This document shows, one piece after another, positions 52,282-60,178 of a stretch of DNA of 64,000 bases. Numbering within the stretch: the first letter of the stretch is position 1; the number at the start of each line of letters is the position of its first letter. Source of the DNA: Halosimplex aquaticum (GTDB lineage Archaea > Halobacteriota > Halobacteria > Halobacteriales > Haloarculaceae); assembly GCF_028747785.1 (NCBI RefSeq), contig NZ_CP118158.1, positions 806,001 through 870,000 of the forward strand. The letters are read 5' to 3'. The notes under the pieces are model-generated. The model worked only from the letters and a program-made list of their open reading frames with translations. It was not told the origin of the DNA and made no database searches. Both the position numbers and the translations under genes were made by a program.

Positions 52282-54051
52282 GTGACTGGACTCATCGGAA
52301 CCACTGCGGGCGACGAACGGCTCGGGAAGCTAGCGGACCGATCGCACAGAGAGGACTGGTACGAACTCGACCGCGTCGTCGACGGCGAGGCGGCGGCTGG
52401 CGTGCTCGAACACGGGAGTCGCGACCCGGACGCGAACGTCGTCTGGCGCGGCGACGGGCTGATCGGCGTCGTCTACGGCGTCGTTTCGAATCGCGATCGA
52501 CTGTCGCTGTCCTGGGGTGAGCTCTTTCGCGGTGTCGTCGACGACTCGCGGAACGTGCTCGCGCGCCTCGACGGTCCGTTCGCGCTGGCGTGTCTCGACG
52601 CCGACGCGGGCGAGGTCCACCTGGCGACCGACGTGGCCGGGAGCCGACCGATATACTACGCGGTCGGGGACGGCGGGGACGACGAGGCCGGCGACGGGAT
52701 CGACTTCGCCTCGGAGGTGGGTCCGCTCTTGACGGCGGTCGACGACCCGTCGCTCGATCCCGAGGCCGTGAGCGACCTGCTCCTCGCCGGGGGTGTCCTC
52801 GGTGAGCGGACGCTGGTCGACGGCGTCGCGAGTCTCCCGCCGGCGACCCACCTCGTGTTCGACGGCACCGTCTCGACGCGCCGGTACTGGGCCCCCGAGT
52901 CGGCCGGCCTGGCGCCGTCGGGCTATCCGGATCGCTGGCTCGGCGCGTACCGACAGGCTCTGGGTGACGTCGCGGCGACGACGGGCGACCCCTCGCTTTG
53001 GTTCCCCGGCGACCCCGGGAGTCGCGTCGCCGCCGCGGTCCTCGCCGAGCGCGGCTGTCCGGTCGAGACGCTGACCTGCGGCGGGCCCGACGGCGGCGAC
53101 AGGGAGTCGGCCTCGCAGGTGGCCGCGTACCTGGGGCTCCCGAACAGACAGGTCCACGACGACCCCGACCGCCACCTCGTCGACGCCGTCGCCGACGCCG
53201 TCGACGCGACCGACGCGATGGTCAACTGGGCCGCGGTCGACGGCCTCCCGTACGTCACAGACCGGCTCCACACCGACGCGGACGCGCTGGTGTTCGGGCG
53301 TCCGCACCTCGATGCCCTCTCGTGGGCCGGGACGGTCTGCGCGGACGACTCGCCGGTCGACGCGGTCGCCGAGAACGAGTGCGTGCTCCCTCCCGCGGCT
53401 GTTCGGACGCTGCTGTCTACCGACCGCGACCCGGTGGCGTCGATCCGCGACCTGGTCTCCGCGAGCGTGGACGGACCGACGGAGCGGACGGCCGTCGACG
53501 CCGCGCTACAGGTCAGGGCCGCGACGGAGGGGCGGAGCCGGGCCGTCCAGCGCAGCCGAGTCGGCACGCGGACAGTCGCCTCCCGGGCCCTGCTCGACAC
53601 GGCGGCGCGGATGCCGGCCTGTTACCGGCTGGGGACGCGCTGGCTGTCCGACTCGACCCGGGGGGACGACCCGCCCATCGATCGAGCGGTCGTCCGCAGG
53701 CTCGACTCGAACCTGGCGCAGATCCCCGACCGAACGGAGGGCCGCGGCCGCTCGGGTTCGTCCGGGCTCCGGGCGGACGGCGCCGGTGGACTCGACGCGC
53801 GTGCGAGCGACGGCGACGCGTACGTTCGGCGGTACGCGAGCGACGACCGGTTCCGCCGGTTCGTCGACGACCTGCTGGAGCGCGTGGGCGACCGAGACCC
53901 GCTCAACGGCGACGCCGTCGCTGCCCTCCACGACCGGCTAGCGGCCGGCGATCTGGCGTCGTTCACGCCGGTCGCGGCGCTGACCGGCCTCGAACTCTGG
54001 GCCGGTCGCTACCTGGACGGGGAGACAACGGCGACGGCTATCGAGGTCTGA
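52282..54051 (+). CDS. Asparagine-synthase-like protein lacking catalytic residues
   Basis: This 589-aa protein with a GTG start has the layout of AsnB: an N-terminal Ntn-amidotransferase-like domain ('LDGPFALACLDADAGEVHLATDVAGSRPIYYAVG', read in parts) and a C-terminal adenylation-like domain. The second residue is Thr, not the nucleophilic Cys. The pyrophosphate loop SGGxDS is replaced by 'FPGDPGSRV'. Neither glutaminase nor normal ATP chemistry is therefore expected. Such homologues occur in surface-polysaccharide loci of haloarchaea, with unknown function. It faces the deacetylase and converges on the aminotransferase gene. Confidence 0.8.
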   Translation: MTGLIGTTAGDERLGKLADRSHREDWYELDRVVDGEAAAGVLEHGSRDPDANVVWRGDGLIGVVYGVVSNRDRLSLSWGELFRGVVDDSRNVLARLDGPFALACLDADAGEVHLATDVAGSRPIYYAVGDGGDDEAGDGIDFASEVGPLLTAVDDPSLDPEAVSDLLLAGGVLGERTLVDGVASLPPATHLVFDGTVSTRRYWAPESAGLAPSGYPDRWLGAYRQALGDVAATTGDPSLWFPGDPGSRVAAAVLAERGCPVETLTCGGPDGGDRESASQVAAYLGLPNRQVHDDPDRHLVDAVADAVDATDAMVNWAAVDGLPYVTDRLHTDADALVFGRPHLDALSWAGTVCADDSPVDAVAENECVLPPAAVRTLLSTDRDPVASIRDLVSASVDGPTERTAVDAALQVRAATEGRSRAVQRSRVGTRTVASRALLDTAARMPACYRLGTRWLSDSTRGDDPPIDRAVVRRLDSNLAQIPDRTEGRGRSGSSGLRADGAGGLDARASDGDAYVRRYASDDRFRRFVDDLLERVGDRDPLNGDAVAALHDRLAAGDLASFTPVAALTGLELWAGRYLDGETTATAIEV

Positions 54052-54112
54052 ACGGCGACCGTCGCGTGCGAAACACGGACTGAGCGGCGAAAAATCGAGG
54101 TTTCTTGCGCTC

Positions 54113-55216
54113 TCACTGCACCTGATACAGCGACAGCGCGTCGGCGATGGCCTCGCGGTCGGCGTCAGTGAGGCCCGGGTGGACCGGCAGCGAGAGGACT
54201 TCGTCGGCGGCGCGCTCGGCGACCGGGAACCGCTGGTCGACGTGGTCGTAGGCCGGTTGCTCGTGGATGGGCGTCGGGTAGTAGATCCCGGTGTCGACGC
54301 CCGTCTCGTCGAGGTGCGCGATCAGTCGGTCGCGCTCGGGTGCCCGGACGGTGTACTGGTGGAACGCGTGGTCGACGCGCTCGGGTACCGTCGGCGGATC
54401 GAGGGGCGTCGCGTCGAGCGCCTGCGAGAGCGCGGCGGCGTTGTCGCGGCGGGCGCGGACGAACCGGGAGAGCCGCTTCAGCTGGACGCGGCCGATGGCC
54501 GCGGCCACATTCGTCATCCGGAAGTTGTGACCCAGTTCGACGTGCTCGTACTGGTCGTTGCGGCCGTGGTTGACGAACCGCGCGGCGCGGTCGGCGGTCT
54601 CCTCGTCGTCGGTGACGATCATCCCGCCCTCGCCGGTGGTCATGTTCTTCGTCGGGTAGAACGAGAAGGCCGCGGCGTCGCCGAACGACCCGACCGGCTC
54701 GCCGTCGTAGCGGGCGCCGTGTGCCTGGGCGGCGTCCTCGATCACGGCGGCGTCGTACTCCTCGGCGAGGCCGCAGATTGCGTCCATGTCCGCGGGCAGT
54801 CCGTAGAGGTGGACCGGCATGATCGCGTCGACGTCGCCGCCGCGGATCTCGATGGCCTCGCGGGCCGCGACGGGGTCGAGGTTGTACGTCTCCGGGTCGA
54901 TGTCGGCGAACACCGGCTCGGCGCCGCAGAAGCGGACGGCGTTCGCGGTCGCGACGAACGAGAACGGCGTCGTGAGGACGGTGTCGCCCTCGCCGACGCC
55001 GCAGGCGCGGAGAGCGGCGTGGAGCGCGGCGGTCCCGTTGGCGGCCGCGACGCCGTGGTCGACGTGGCAGGCCGTCGCGAACTCCCGCTCGAAGGCGCGA
55101 ACCTCCTCGCCGTCGGCGAGCATCCCGCTGTCCAGCACTTCGACGACGCGTTCGCGCTCCTGTTCGCCGATGGCGGGGGAGGCGATCGGGATCTCGCGGT
55201 GGTCTTCGAGGCTCAT
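54113..55216 (-). CDS. DegT/DnrJ/EryC1 PLP aminotransferase (WbpE-like)
   Basis: This 367-aa sugar aminotransferase has 'GVAAANGTAALHAALRA', 'TTPFSFVATANAVRFCGAEPVFADID', 'VIEDAAQAHGARY', and the PLP Lys in 'AFSFYPTKNMTTGEGGMIVT' (all read in parts). 'HLYGLPADMDAI' and 'NFRMTNVAAAIGRVQL' complete the signature. With the adjacent acetyltransferase (4-nt overlap) it fits the WbpE-WbpD step, which aminates and then acetylates the 3-keto-hexuronate of a UDP-sugar. An alternative is another 3- or 4-amino sugar pathway. Confidence 0.9.
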   Translation of the reverse strand: MSLEDHREIPIASPAIGEQERERVVEVLDSGMLADGEEVRAFEREFATACHVDHGVAAANGTAALHAALRACGVGEGDTVLTTPFSFVATANAVRFCGAEPVFADIDPETYNLDPVAAREAIEIRGGDVDAIMPVHLYGLPADMDAICGLAEEYDAAVIEDAAQAHGARYDGEPVGSFGDAAAFSFYPTKNMTTGEGGMIVTDDEETADRAARFVNHGRNDQYEHVELGHNFRMTNVAAAIGRVQLKRLSRFVRARRDNAAALSQALDATPLDPPTVPERVDHAFHQYTVRAPERDRLIAHLDETGVDTGIYYPTPIHEQPAYDHVDQRFPVAERAADEVLSLPVHPGLTDADREAIADALSLYQVQ

Positions 55217-55812
55217 TTCAGTTCGTTCCCCCCGCGCAGGTCCTCGGGAAGCGGTTCGTGACTCGCCGGCGCACCGACCGCGAGCGTCTCTGCCGGGACG
55301 TCATCGGTGACGACGGCGCCCGCGGCGACGAACGACCCCTCGCCGACGGTCACGCCGGGGAGGATCGTCGCGTTCGCGCCGACGGAGGCGCCGGACTCGA
55401 TCGTCGCGCCGACGAGTTCGCTCGTCGGGCGCACGGGATACGGGTCGTTGGTGACGACCGCGTGCGGGCCGAGGAAGACGTTGTCGCCGACCGTGGTCTC
55501 GGGCGGGAGGTAGACGCCGGTCTGACAGCTGACGTGCGATCCCACCTCGAGCTCGCCGTCGAGGACGGCGTGGCTCCCGACGAGGACGTCGTCGCCGACG
55601 GTGGTGCCGCCGCGGACGAGCGCGTGGTGGCCGGTCGAGAAGTCGTCGCCGATCTCGACGTCGGTGTAGACGATCGTGCCGCCGCGGATCGTCGCGTCGT
55701 CGCCGATCCGCGTCGGGGTGTCGTTCTCGCCGCCGGACTCGCCGACGACCGCCGTCTCGGCGATATCGCAGCGCGCCCCGGTCCGCACGGTCTGGAGGTC
55801 GTGCTCACTCAT
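55213..55812 (-). CDS. Hexapeptide-repeat acetyltransferase (WbpD/WlbB-like)
   Basis: This 199-aa left-handed beta-helix protein consists of repeated [LIV]-G-x4 units ('IGDDATIRGGTIVYTDVEIGDD', 'VGDDVLVGSHAVLDGELEVGSH', in parts), with 'FLGPHAVVTNDPYPVRP' and 'GANATILPGVTVGEGSFVAAGAVVT'. The length and the 'TNDPYP' loop match sugar N-acetyltransferases. It overlaps the aminotransferase gene (ATGA), so the two act in one pathway. The promoter box cattaacaaag is at 55842-55852. Confidence 0.88.
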   Translation of the reverse strand: MSEHDLQTVRTGARCDIAETAVVGESGGENDTPTRIGDDATIRGGTIVYTDVEIGDDFSTGHHALVRGGTTVGDDVLVGSHAVLDGELEVGSHVSCQTGVYLPPETTVGDNVFLGPHAVVTNDPYPVRPTSELVGATIESGASVGANATILPGVTVGEGSFVAAGAVVTDDVPAETLAVGAPASHEPLPEDLRGGNELK

Positions 55813-55841
55813 GTGCCGGTCGAGAGTCTGCCCGGACCGAC

Positions 55842-55852
55842 CTTTGTTAATG
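55842..55852 (-). promoter_or_regulatory. CATTAACAAAG promoter box of the acetyltransferase-aminotransferase pair
   Basis: It lies about 35 nt upstream of the ATG at 55812, predicting a leader of about 9 nt. Confidence 0.45.
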
Positions 55853-55884
55853 AGCGCCTGTCGGTCCGTCGACCGGACGCCCGT

Positions 55885-56373
55885 TCACTCCGCGGAGAAC
55901 TGATCCATCGCCAGTTCGAGGTACGGCACGGCGACCTCGGTCGCGTCGGTCGGGCGGACGGTCCTGTCGCTCTTGTCGTAGTCGATGAGGCCCGCGTCGT
56001 CCAGTTTCGGCAGATTCGAGTGGACGAGCCGCGTCGCGACCTGATTCCGGAAGTCCGCGGTCGAGAGCCCGTCGGGCGTCCCCCCGGTATCGACCACGTA
56101 CTCCACGAGGTCGTCGTACGGGACCGCCCCCTCGGTGCGGGCGAGGTACGCCAGGGCGTACCGGTTGCCCGGCTGGGAGAGCAGCTCGAACAGCTCGTTT
56201 ATCGAGACCGGGCTCTCCGCACTGCGGGCGCCGCTGGGGCCCCCGTCGTTCGTTCCGTCCGCTACATCTTCCCCCTCGGGCGCGCGGCGGTCGTCCGGAT
56301 CTCCCCCCGGAGATCCGGGCTGTCGCCGGTCGTTGTCACTCGACCGGCTCTCCTGCGGTTGCTCTGACCCCAT
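55885..56373 (-). CDS. DUF7344 winged-helix protein
   Basis: This 162-aa protein has about 50 residues of disordered acidic N-tail and then a winged helix ('INELFELLSQPGNRYALAYLARTEGAVPYDDLVEYV', 'RLVHSNLPKLDDAGLIDYDKSDRTVRPT', in parts), which matches the haloarchaeal DUF7344 regulator type. It lacks membrane helices. Box tatataacag at 56393-56402 is 25 nt upstream of the ATG, so it is leaderless. The position just upstream of the acetyltransferase-aminotransferase pair suggests it may regulate them. Confidence 0.8.
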   Translation of the reverse strand: MGSEQPQESRSSDNDRRQPGSPGGDPDDRRAPEGEDVADGTNDGGPSGARSAESPVSINELFELLSQPGNRYALAYLARTEGAVPYDDLVEYVVDTGGTPDGLSTADFRNQVATRLVHSNLPKLDDAGLIDYDKSDRTVRPTDATEVAVPYLELAMDQFSAE

Positions 56374-56392
56374 ACCCTCACTTCTCGCTCGA

Positions 56393-56402
56393 CTGTTATA
56401 TA
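56393..56402 (-). promoter_or_regulatory. TATATAACAG promoter box of the DUF7344 gene
   Basis: It is centred 25 nt upstream of the ATG at 56373. Confidence 0.5.
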
Positions 56403-56438
56403 TTCTCGGCCGACTCCCGCCGCGGCCGTCCCGTTCGG

Positions 56439-57014
56439 TCAGCGTTTGACGGCCGAACGGTCGCGCGGCGCCCGAGGCAGTCCAGGGCGGCCGTCGCGCT
56501 GCCAGAGCCAGGCGGCCGCGGCGAGCAGGGACAGCTCGCCGAGCAGGTACAGAGCGCCGAGCGGCGAGGCGAGGAAGGCGGCGAACTGTTCGGCGAGCTC
56601 GACCACGTGCAAGAGGACGTCGGTAGAGTCGTCGGAGGGCGCCGGGTGTAGCGGCCAGAAGAGGAACCACGTCTTCGGGTCGCGCCCGAGGACGACCGGA
56701 TACAGCACGTCGGCGGGGAGGTGGCTCAGGTAGCCGACGACGAACGCGAGGGCCGGCCGCTCGCGTTCGAGGACGATCCCCGTCACGAGGACGGCGAGGC
56801 TGAGCGGGACGGCGGTCAGGAGGGAGTGCGCCAGCGTCGTCCCCCCGGGAAGGACGCCGAGCCACCAGCCGAGCGGTTTGTCGACGAGGTCTGGGAACTG
56901 GGTCCCGAACGCGACGGCGATCGCGGCGGGCCCCGTCGTGGGCTCGTGCCAGACGACTCTGCTCAGGGCCGCGTACGCGAGGTACCCGATCGCGAGGTGT
57001 TCCCACGGCCACAT
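56439..57014 (-). CDS. DUF457/YdjM-like membrane-bound metal-dependent hydrolase
   Basis: This 191-aa protein begins 'MWPWEHLAIGYLAYAALSRVV'. 'FGTQFPDLVDKPLGWW', 'TTLAHSLLTAVPLSLAV' and 'GYLSHLPADVLYPVVLGRD' carry the conserved His and Asp of the DUF457 family, with four to five helices. Family members are called metal-dependent hydrolases by similarity; the substrate is unknown. The ATG at 57014 is favoured by family start and by an adjacent mini-ORF that stops 1 nt upstream (TAAgATG). Confidence 0.82.
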   Translation of the reverse strand: MWPWEHLAIGYLAYAALSRVVWHEPTTGPAAIAVAFGTQFPDLVDKPLGWWLGVLPGGTTLAHSLLTAVPLSLAVLVTGIVLERERPALAFVVGYLSHLPADVLYPVVLGRDPKTWFLFWPLHPAPSDDSTDVLLHVVELAEQFAAFLASPLGALYLLGELSLLAAAAWLWQRDGRPGLPRAPRDRSAVKR

Positions 57015-57015
57015 C

Positions 57016-57153
57016 TTACCGACGCCCGGTCCGGCCGCGCTCGCTTCGCCCCGACGAGGAGCCACAGAAGCGCCCGAAACGCATCATCCTGCGAGGAGGT
57101 TCAGCGGGTCGGCGTCCGGACACGAGGTCACTCCGAGCGCGCGTGGATTCCAT
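57016..57153 (-). other. Leaderless-type mini-ORF (45 aa) stopping 1 nt before the DUF457 gene
   Basis: The ATG at 57153 is about 4 nt after the transcription start predicted from CCATAACAAT (57179-57188). The frame crosses the whole 139-nt leader and stops with TAA one base before the main ATG. Confidence 0.45.
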
Positions 57154-57178
57154 GCGCGGGAGACCGAGAGGAACTCGG

Positions 57179-57188
57179 ATTGTTATGG
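57179..57188 (-). promoter_or_regulatory. CCATAACAAT promoter box of the DUF457 gene
   Basis: The minus-strand box predicts transcription from about 57157, with a leader of about 140 nt. Confidence 0.45.
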
Positions 57189-57426
57189 TCTCGTTACGGC
57201 CGAGAGCGGCGCGTCAGCCTCCTCGTTCTGGCGCCCCTAATCGCGGTACGGAACGCGAAAAATCTGGAGCGTCGAAACCTCTTTACGTGGTAGCCGACTC
57301 GGTGTGAGTACAGCGGAAAGTGGGACGCAAGCGAGTCCCGCCGACAACAGCCGAATGCGTTCTCGGTCAGTGACCGGGAACCGGACGAACGCGACAACAC
57401 CTATCCGGCAACTTCCGCAACAAACA

Positions 57427-57702
57427 ATGAGTACAGATTGGGACGACGTCAGCTTCGTCATCAGTTCGCGCTACCGCGTCGCGGTCCTCAAGCGGCTCGC
57501 AGACGGCCCGTCGACGCCGTCGCAGATAGCGTCGGACGAGGACGTAGGTATCGCACACGTCTCGCGGGCGCTCCAGCGCCTGCGAGAACGGGAACTCGTA
57601 GACCTCCTGGTCTCCGACGACCGCAAGAAGGGACGCGTCTACGGCCTCACCGAGCAGGGACGCGCAGTCTGGGACAAGATCGAAGCGGAGAACATGGTCT
57701 GA
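57427..57702 (+). CDS. Winged helix-turn-helix transcriptional regulator
   Basis: This 91-aa protein is a single wHTH domain: 'FVISSRYRVAVLKRLADGPSTPSQIA', then the recognition helix 'GIAHVSRALQRLRERELVDLL', and the wing 'KKGRVYGLTEQGRAVWDKIE'. It resembles MarR/ArsR-like mini-regulators common in haloarchaea. The ATG at 57427 is chosen by domain start; an in-frame GTG at 57304 near a possible promoter would add a 41-residue polar tail. The target is unknown. Confidence 0.82.
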   Translation: MSTDWDDVSFVISSRYRVAVLKRLADGPSTPSQIASDEDVGIAHVSRALQRLRERELVDLLVSDDRKKGRVYGLTEQGRAVWDKIEAENMV

Positions 57703-58603
57703 GCGACGCCACGGGCCGCCGGCGACCGGCGCCGCGCCCCGACCGACTGCCAGAGACTTCCGACCACCGCGAACCGACGACCGACTCGACGCGGTCCGCA
57801 CCGACCCGACGCGTTCGACCGCGACGACGCTCCGGGCGTCCCGAGCGGCTATTCTCTCTCACTGTCCAGTAAGCGCCGCCAACCGCCCGGTACGCCGCTC
57901 GTACCTCGATCCAGTTCCCGGCGAGCCGCCCGCGAACAGGCGCTCCGCGCCCCGCTGCCGTCCGGCAATACTGGCTGCCTTTACAGGCATAGGTTTGTAA
58001 TACATTCCGCCGAGTAGGGCGAGGTTATCCGCGGTGCGGCCGGGGTCTAGTCGGTTCCCTCGGCATCCGTCCGGTGTTTCGCGCTCGATCTCGTCTCCCG
58101 CGCCACTCGCGATAGCTGGTTTCCCCGACGGAGGGATTCCACTCGTCTGTCGAGGGCCGCCGCCCGGCAGCAGGAACTGCTCGCCGTCCGGGGGAAGACG
58201 CCGACTTCGATCGGAGAAGCGGGCCACTTCGCTCGCGGAAGTCGCTCACTTCGGATCCTGTATTCGCCGCCCCATCCGGCGATCTCCTGGAGCGCGTCGC
58301 GCCGCTGTGGACGGCAGGCTGGCCGATAGCGGGGCTGACGACCGGATCGGGCCGCAGGCGACCGACCCGTTGCGTCGGAAGGGGGTCACTTCCGTTCGGA
58401 CTTGGACACTGCGCTCGACCCCCTGTTCGTTGCCAACAGATAGCGAACTCGTGCCGACCTACGGGCCCGACCCCATCTCGTTTGCGACGAGCAGTGATCG
58501 GATACGTGCCGGATCGGGGCCAGAGACGCCTCTCTCGGTCGCGCGACGCGAAGCGGCTTTAGGGGATGGATTACTAAGCAGTCTTGGGACGGACTAGGAG
58601 TCG
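57703..58603. other. 900-bp stretch without a supportable gene
   Basis: Open frames on both strands here have no recognisable domains, and their composition is like that of shadow frames. The AT content rises only around 57965-58010 and 58560-58580. It may hold a decayed gene or regulatory DNA. I see nothing firm. Confidence 0.5.
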
Positions 58604-58717
58604 ATGACAGAACACATCTCTGACAGCGACCTCGAACGGATCGCCCAGTTCGTGGACACCCCGGCGTACAAACGGGAACCCGAGCAGCTGCTGCCCGAGG
58701 ACGTCGACGACGACTGA
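58604..58717 (+). CDS. 37-aa acidic microprotein
   Basis: The sequence begins MTEHISDSDLERIAQFVDTP and ends in an acidic 'LLPEDVDDD'. The composition is strongly haloarchaeal (acidic, amphipathic helix), unlike the shadow frames around it. It is preceded by a GGAG sequence 6-9 nt upstream and a possible TATA (ctttagg, 58556-58562). I think similar short proteins occur in other haloarchaea, from memory only. Function unknown. Confidence 0.6.
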   Translation: MTEHISDSDLERIAQFVDTPAYKREPEQLLPEDVDDD

Positions 58718-59170
58718 CCGCCGTCGTCCCACGCGACGCGATCGATCCGTTCTGGTCCCCGATCTTCTCACCCGCCGAGTCGGTAGGCCAGGAGAAACAC
58801 TCGGACTGGCCCGATGCCGGCTACGATTCCCCTGAAAGCGGCTGGAGCACGTGTCGTCGAACGCGCGACGTCTAGACGCTCGGGAACGAGAACAGCGTCT
58901 GATGGTGACTCCCGCGCGGGTGCTCGCAACCGGGACGAGCGACTGTCCGGGCCGCCGCGACCCGGCGATGCGTAGCCACGCTCCACGGTAGTCCAGCGCT
59001 CCGGCCAGTCCGGACTGTGGCCGCGCCGCTGGTGGCCGCTCAGCGGCGACCGCTGCCGCTGTCAGCCGCTGGTGCCCCGGTCTCGACGGCGGCCCGCCGT
59101 TCGGACGGGAGGCGGGTTGCGGCGCGCCGAGCGGCCGCTGGGGGCGCTGTGTGTGTCCGCGGAAGAAATC
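58718..59170. other. 450-bp region without a supportable gene
   Basis: It lies between the microprotein and the 3' end of the DUF7344 membrane gene. Open frames here look like shadow frames. Nothing is recognised. Confidence 0.5.
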
Positions 59171-59716
59171 TCAGGTCTGTCGGCGGAGGTCGTCGGGGAC
59201 CTGGCGCCGGTTCATCGTCCAGACGACGATGTGTGCGCCGACAGTGAGGAGGAAGCCCGAGAAGATGATGACGCCGAGGGTGGCGTCGGTCATGTTCGCG
59301 AAGATCCAGACGTTCAGGTTGGTGAGCGCGACCAGCGCGATCCCGAGGATCGCGAGCGGGAGATACAGGTACTGCCAGGGTACTTCCCGCTCGCCCGGGT
59401 TGAGATACTGGTCGACGTCGTTGGCGGCCTGGGTCAGCTCGACCTCGCCTGTGTCCTGGTCGTAGTTCACGAGGCCGGCGTCCTCCAGTTTCGGGACGTG
59501 GGTCTGATACAGCGATACGTAGACTCGTTTCCGTTGTTGTTTCGTCAGTTCGTCGACAGTAGTGTCATTCTCCCAGGCGGCGACATCCTCGGCTAACTCC
59601 GTCAACTCGACCGGGGCGTCTTCGGTTCGGAGCAGGTAGAGAACGTACCGCCGTCTCGCGCTACTCAGGATGTCGAAGACGACGTCCTGCGTCAGGGTTT
59701 CGTCCTCTATCGACAT
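59171..59716 (-). CDS. DUF7344 winged-helix protein with two C-terminal membrane helices
   Basis: This 181-aa protein has a wHTH of the DUF7344 type ('VVFDILSSARRRYVLYLLRTEDAPVELTELAEDVA', 'RKRVYVSLYQTHVPKLEDAGLVNYD', in parts). A linker with 'YLNPGERE' and two helices follow ('YLYLPLAILGIALVALTNL', 'LGVIIFSGFLLTVGAHIVVW'). The membrane anchoring suggests a sensor that couples the envelope state to transcription (inference). The box cgtaacaaagt lies at 59814-59824 upstream. Confidence 0.82.
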   Translation of the reverse strand: MSIEDETLTQDVVFDILSSARRRYVLYLLRTEDAPVELTELAEDVAAWENDTTVDELTKQQRKRVYVSLYQTHVPKLEDAGLVNYDQDTGEVELTQAANDVDQYLNPGEREVPWQYLYLPLAILGIALVALTNLNVWIFANMTDATLGVIIFSGFLLTVGAHIVVWTMNRRQVPDDLRRQT

Positions 59717-59813
59717 CCACCATCAGCCCTCGCGTCGGTCTGTCGGCGGATTGCCACTACTGGCAGCCACCCCGTTGTCGTATCTCGACACAGGCAGGGA
59801 GATTAGTGGGTAT

Positions 59814-59824
59814 CACTTTGTTAC
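59814..59824 (-). promoter_or_regulatory. CGTAACAAAGT promoter box of the membrane DUF7344 gene
   Basis: On the minus strand it predicts transcription from about 59793, a leader of about 77 nt. A 15-codon GTG frame (59770-59723) within that leader ends 6 nt before the main ATG. Confidence 0.4.
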
Positions 59825-59964
59825 GAACCGGTTACCGTGCTCGCCGGCGACGGGGGATCGCGGATCCGCCGGACGGCGGGCGGATCGACCGGTTTCGGAA
59901 CACGGCTAGCGGACGTTACCGCGGATTTCGACCCGTATCGACCCGCTACCGGCCAAAGGAGACG

Positions 59965-59973
59965 TATAACAAA
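59965..59973 (+). promoter_or_regulatory. TATAACAAA promoter box of the oxidoreductase-dehydrogenase operon
   Basis: It predicts a transcription start near 59995, 10 nt before the ATG of the mini-ORF at 60005. Confidence 0.5.
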
Positions 59974-60004
59974 GCCGATTCTCGGCGCTACCCTCGGGTG
60001 ATTC

Positions 60005-60178
60005 ATGAGCCACGGACGGTCGACTCCGGCGACAGCAGATACGCCGCGGACCCAGCTCCCAGCATCGTCGCGATACGGGCCTGTGCGTACGGTCAGGTCC
60101 CGTTCCCCCTCCAGCGAACGGTCGCCTCATCGTCCGCCGTCGGTCGGACGCGGCCCGGCGGGAGGACCCGGACGATGA
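60005..60178 (+). other. Leader mini-ORF (57 aa) ending in ATGA at the oxidoreductase start
   Basis: One uninterrupted frame runs from an ATG about 10 nt after the predicted transcription start, across 170 nt of leader, to a TGA that overlaps the oxidoreductase ATG. It is Ser/Pro/Arg-rich with no family resemblance. Confidence 0.45.

Larger units (their letters stand above)
57015..57426. other. Divergent intergenic region between the DUF457 and winged-helix genes
   Basis: It holds the minus-strand leader and ATAACAA promoter of the DUF457 gene and the upstream region of the winged-helix gene, including a possible TATA (ctctttacg, about 57279-57287). Confidence 0.5.
59717..60174. other. Divergent intergenic region with two ATAACAA-type promoters
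   Basis: CGTAACAAAG (59814-59823, minus) serves the DUF7344 gene and TATAACAAA (59965-59973, plus) serves the oxidoreductase operon. The plus leader of about 180 nt is filled by a 57-codon mini-ORF. Confidence 0.55.

Noticed and set aside
57859..57990. 43-codon minus-strand frame starting near an AT-rich box
   Set aside because: Basic and low-complexity, with no family. The box is too close to the ATG to give a transcript that includes it.
58034..58597. 187-codon plus-strand frame in the 57.7-58.6 kb gap
   Set aside because: No recognisable domain, haloarchaeal acidic composition is absent, and there is no promoter at the right distance.
59806..60174. In-frame N-terminal extension of the oxidoreductase gene to 59806
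   Set aside because: It would cross the TATAACAAA promoter, and the sequence has no protein character before the Rossmann fold start.
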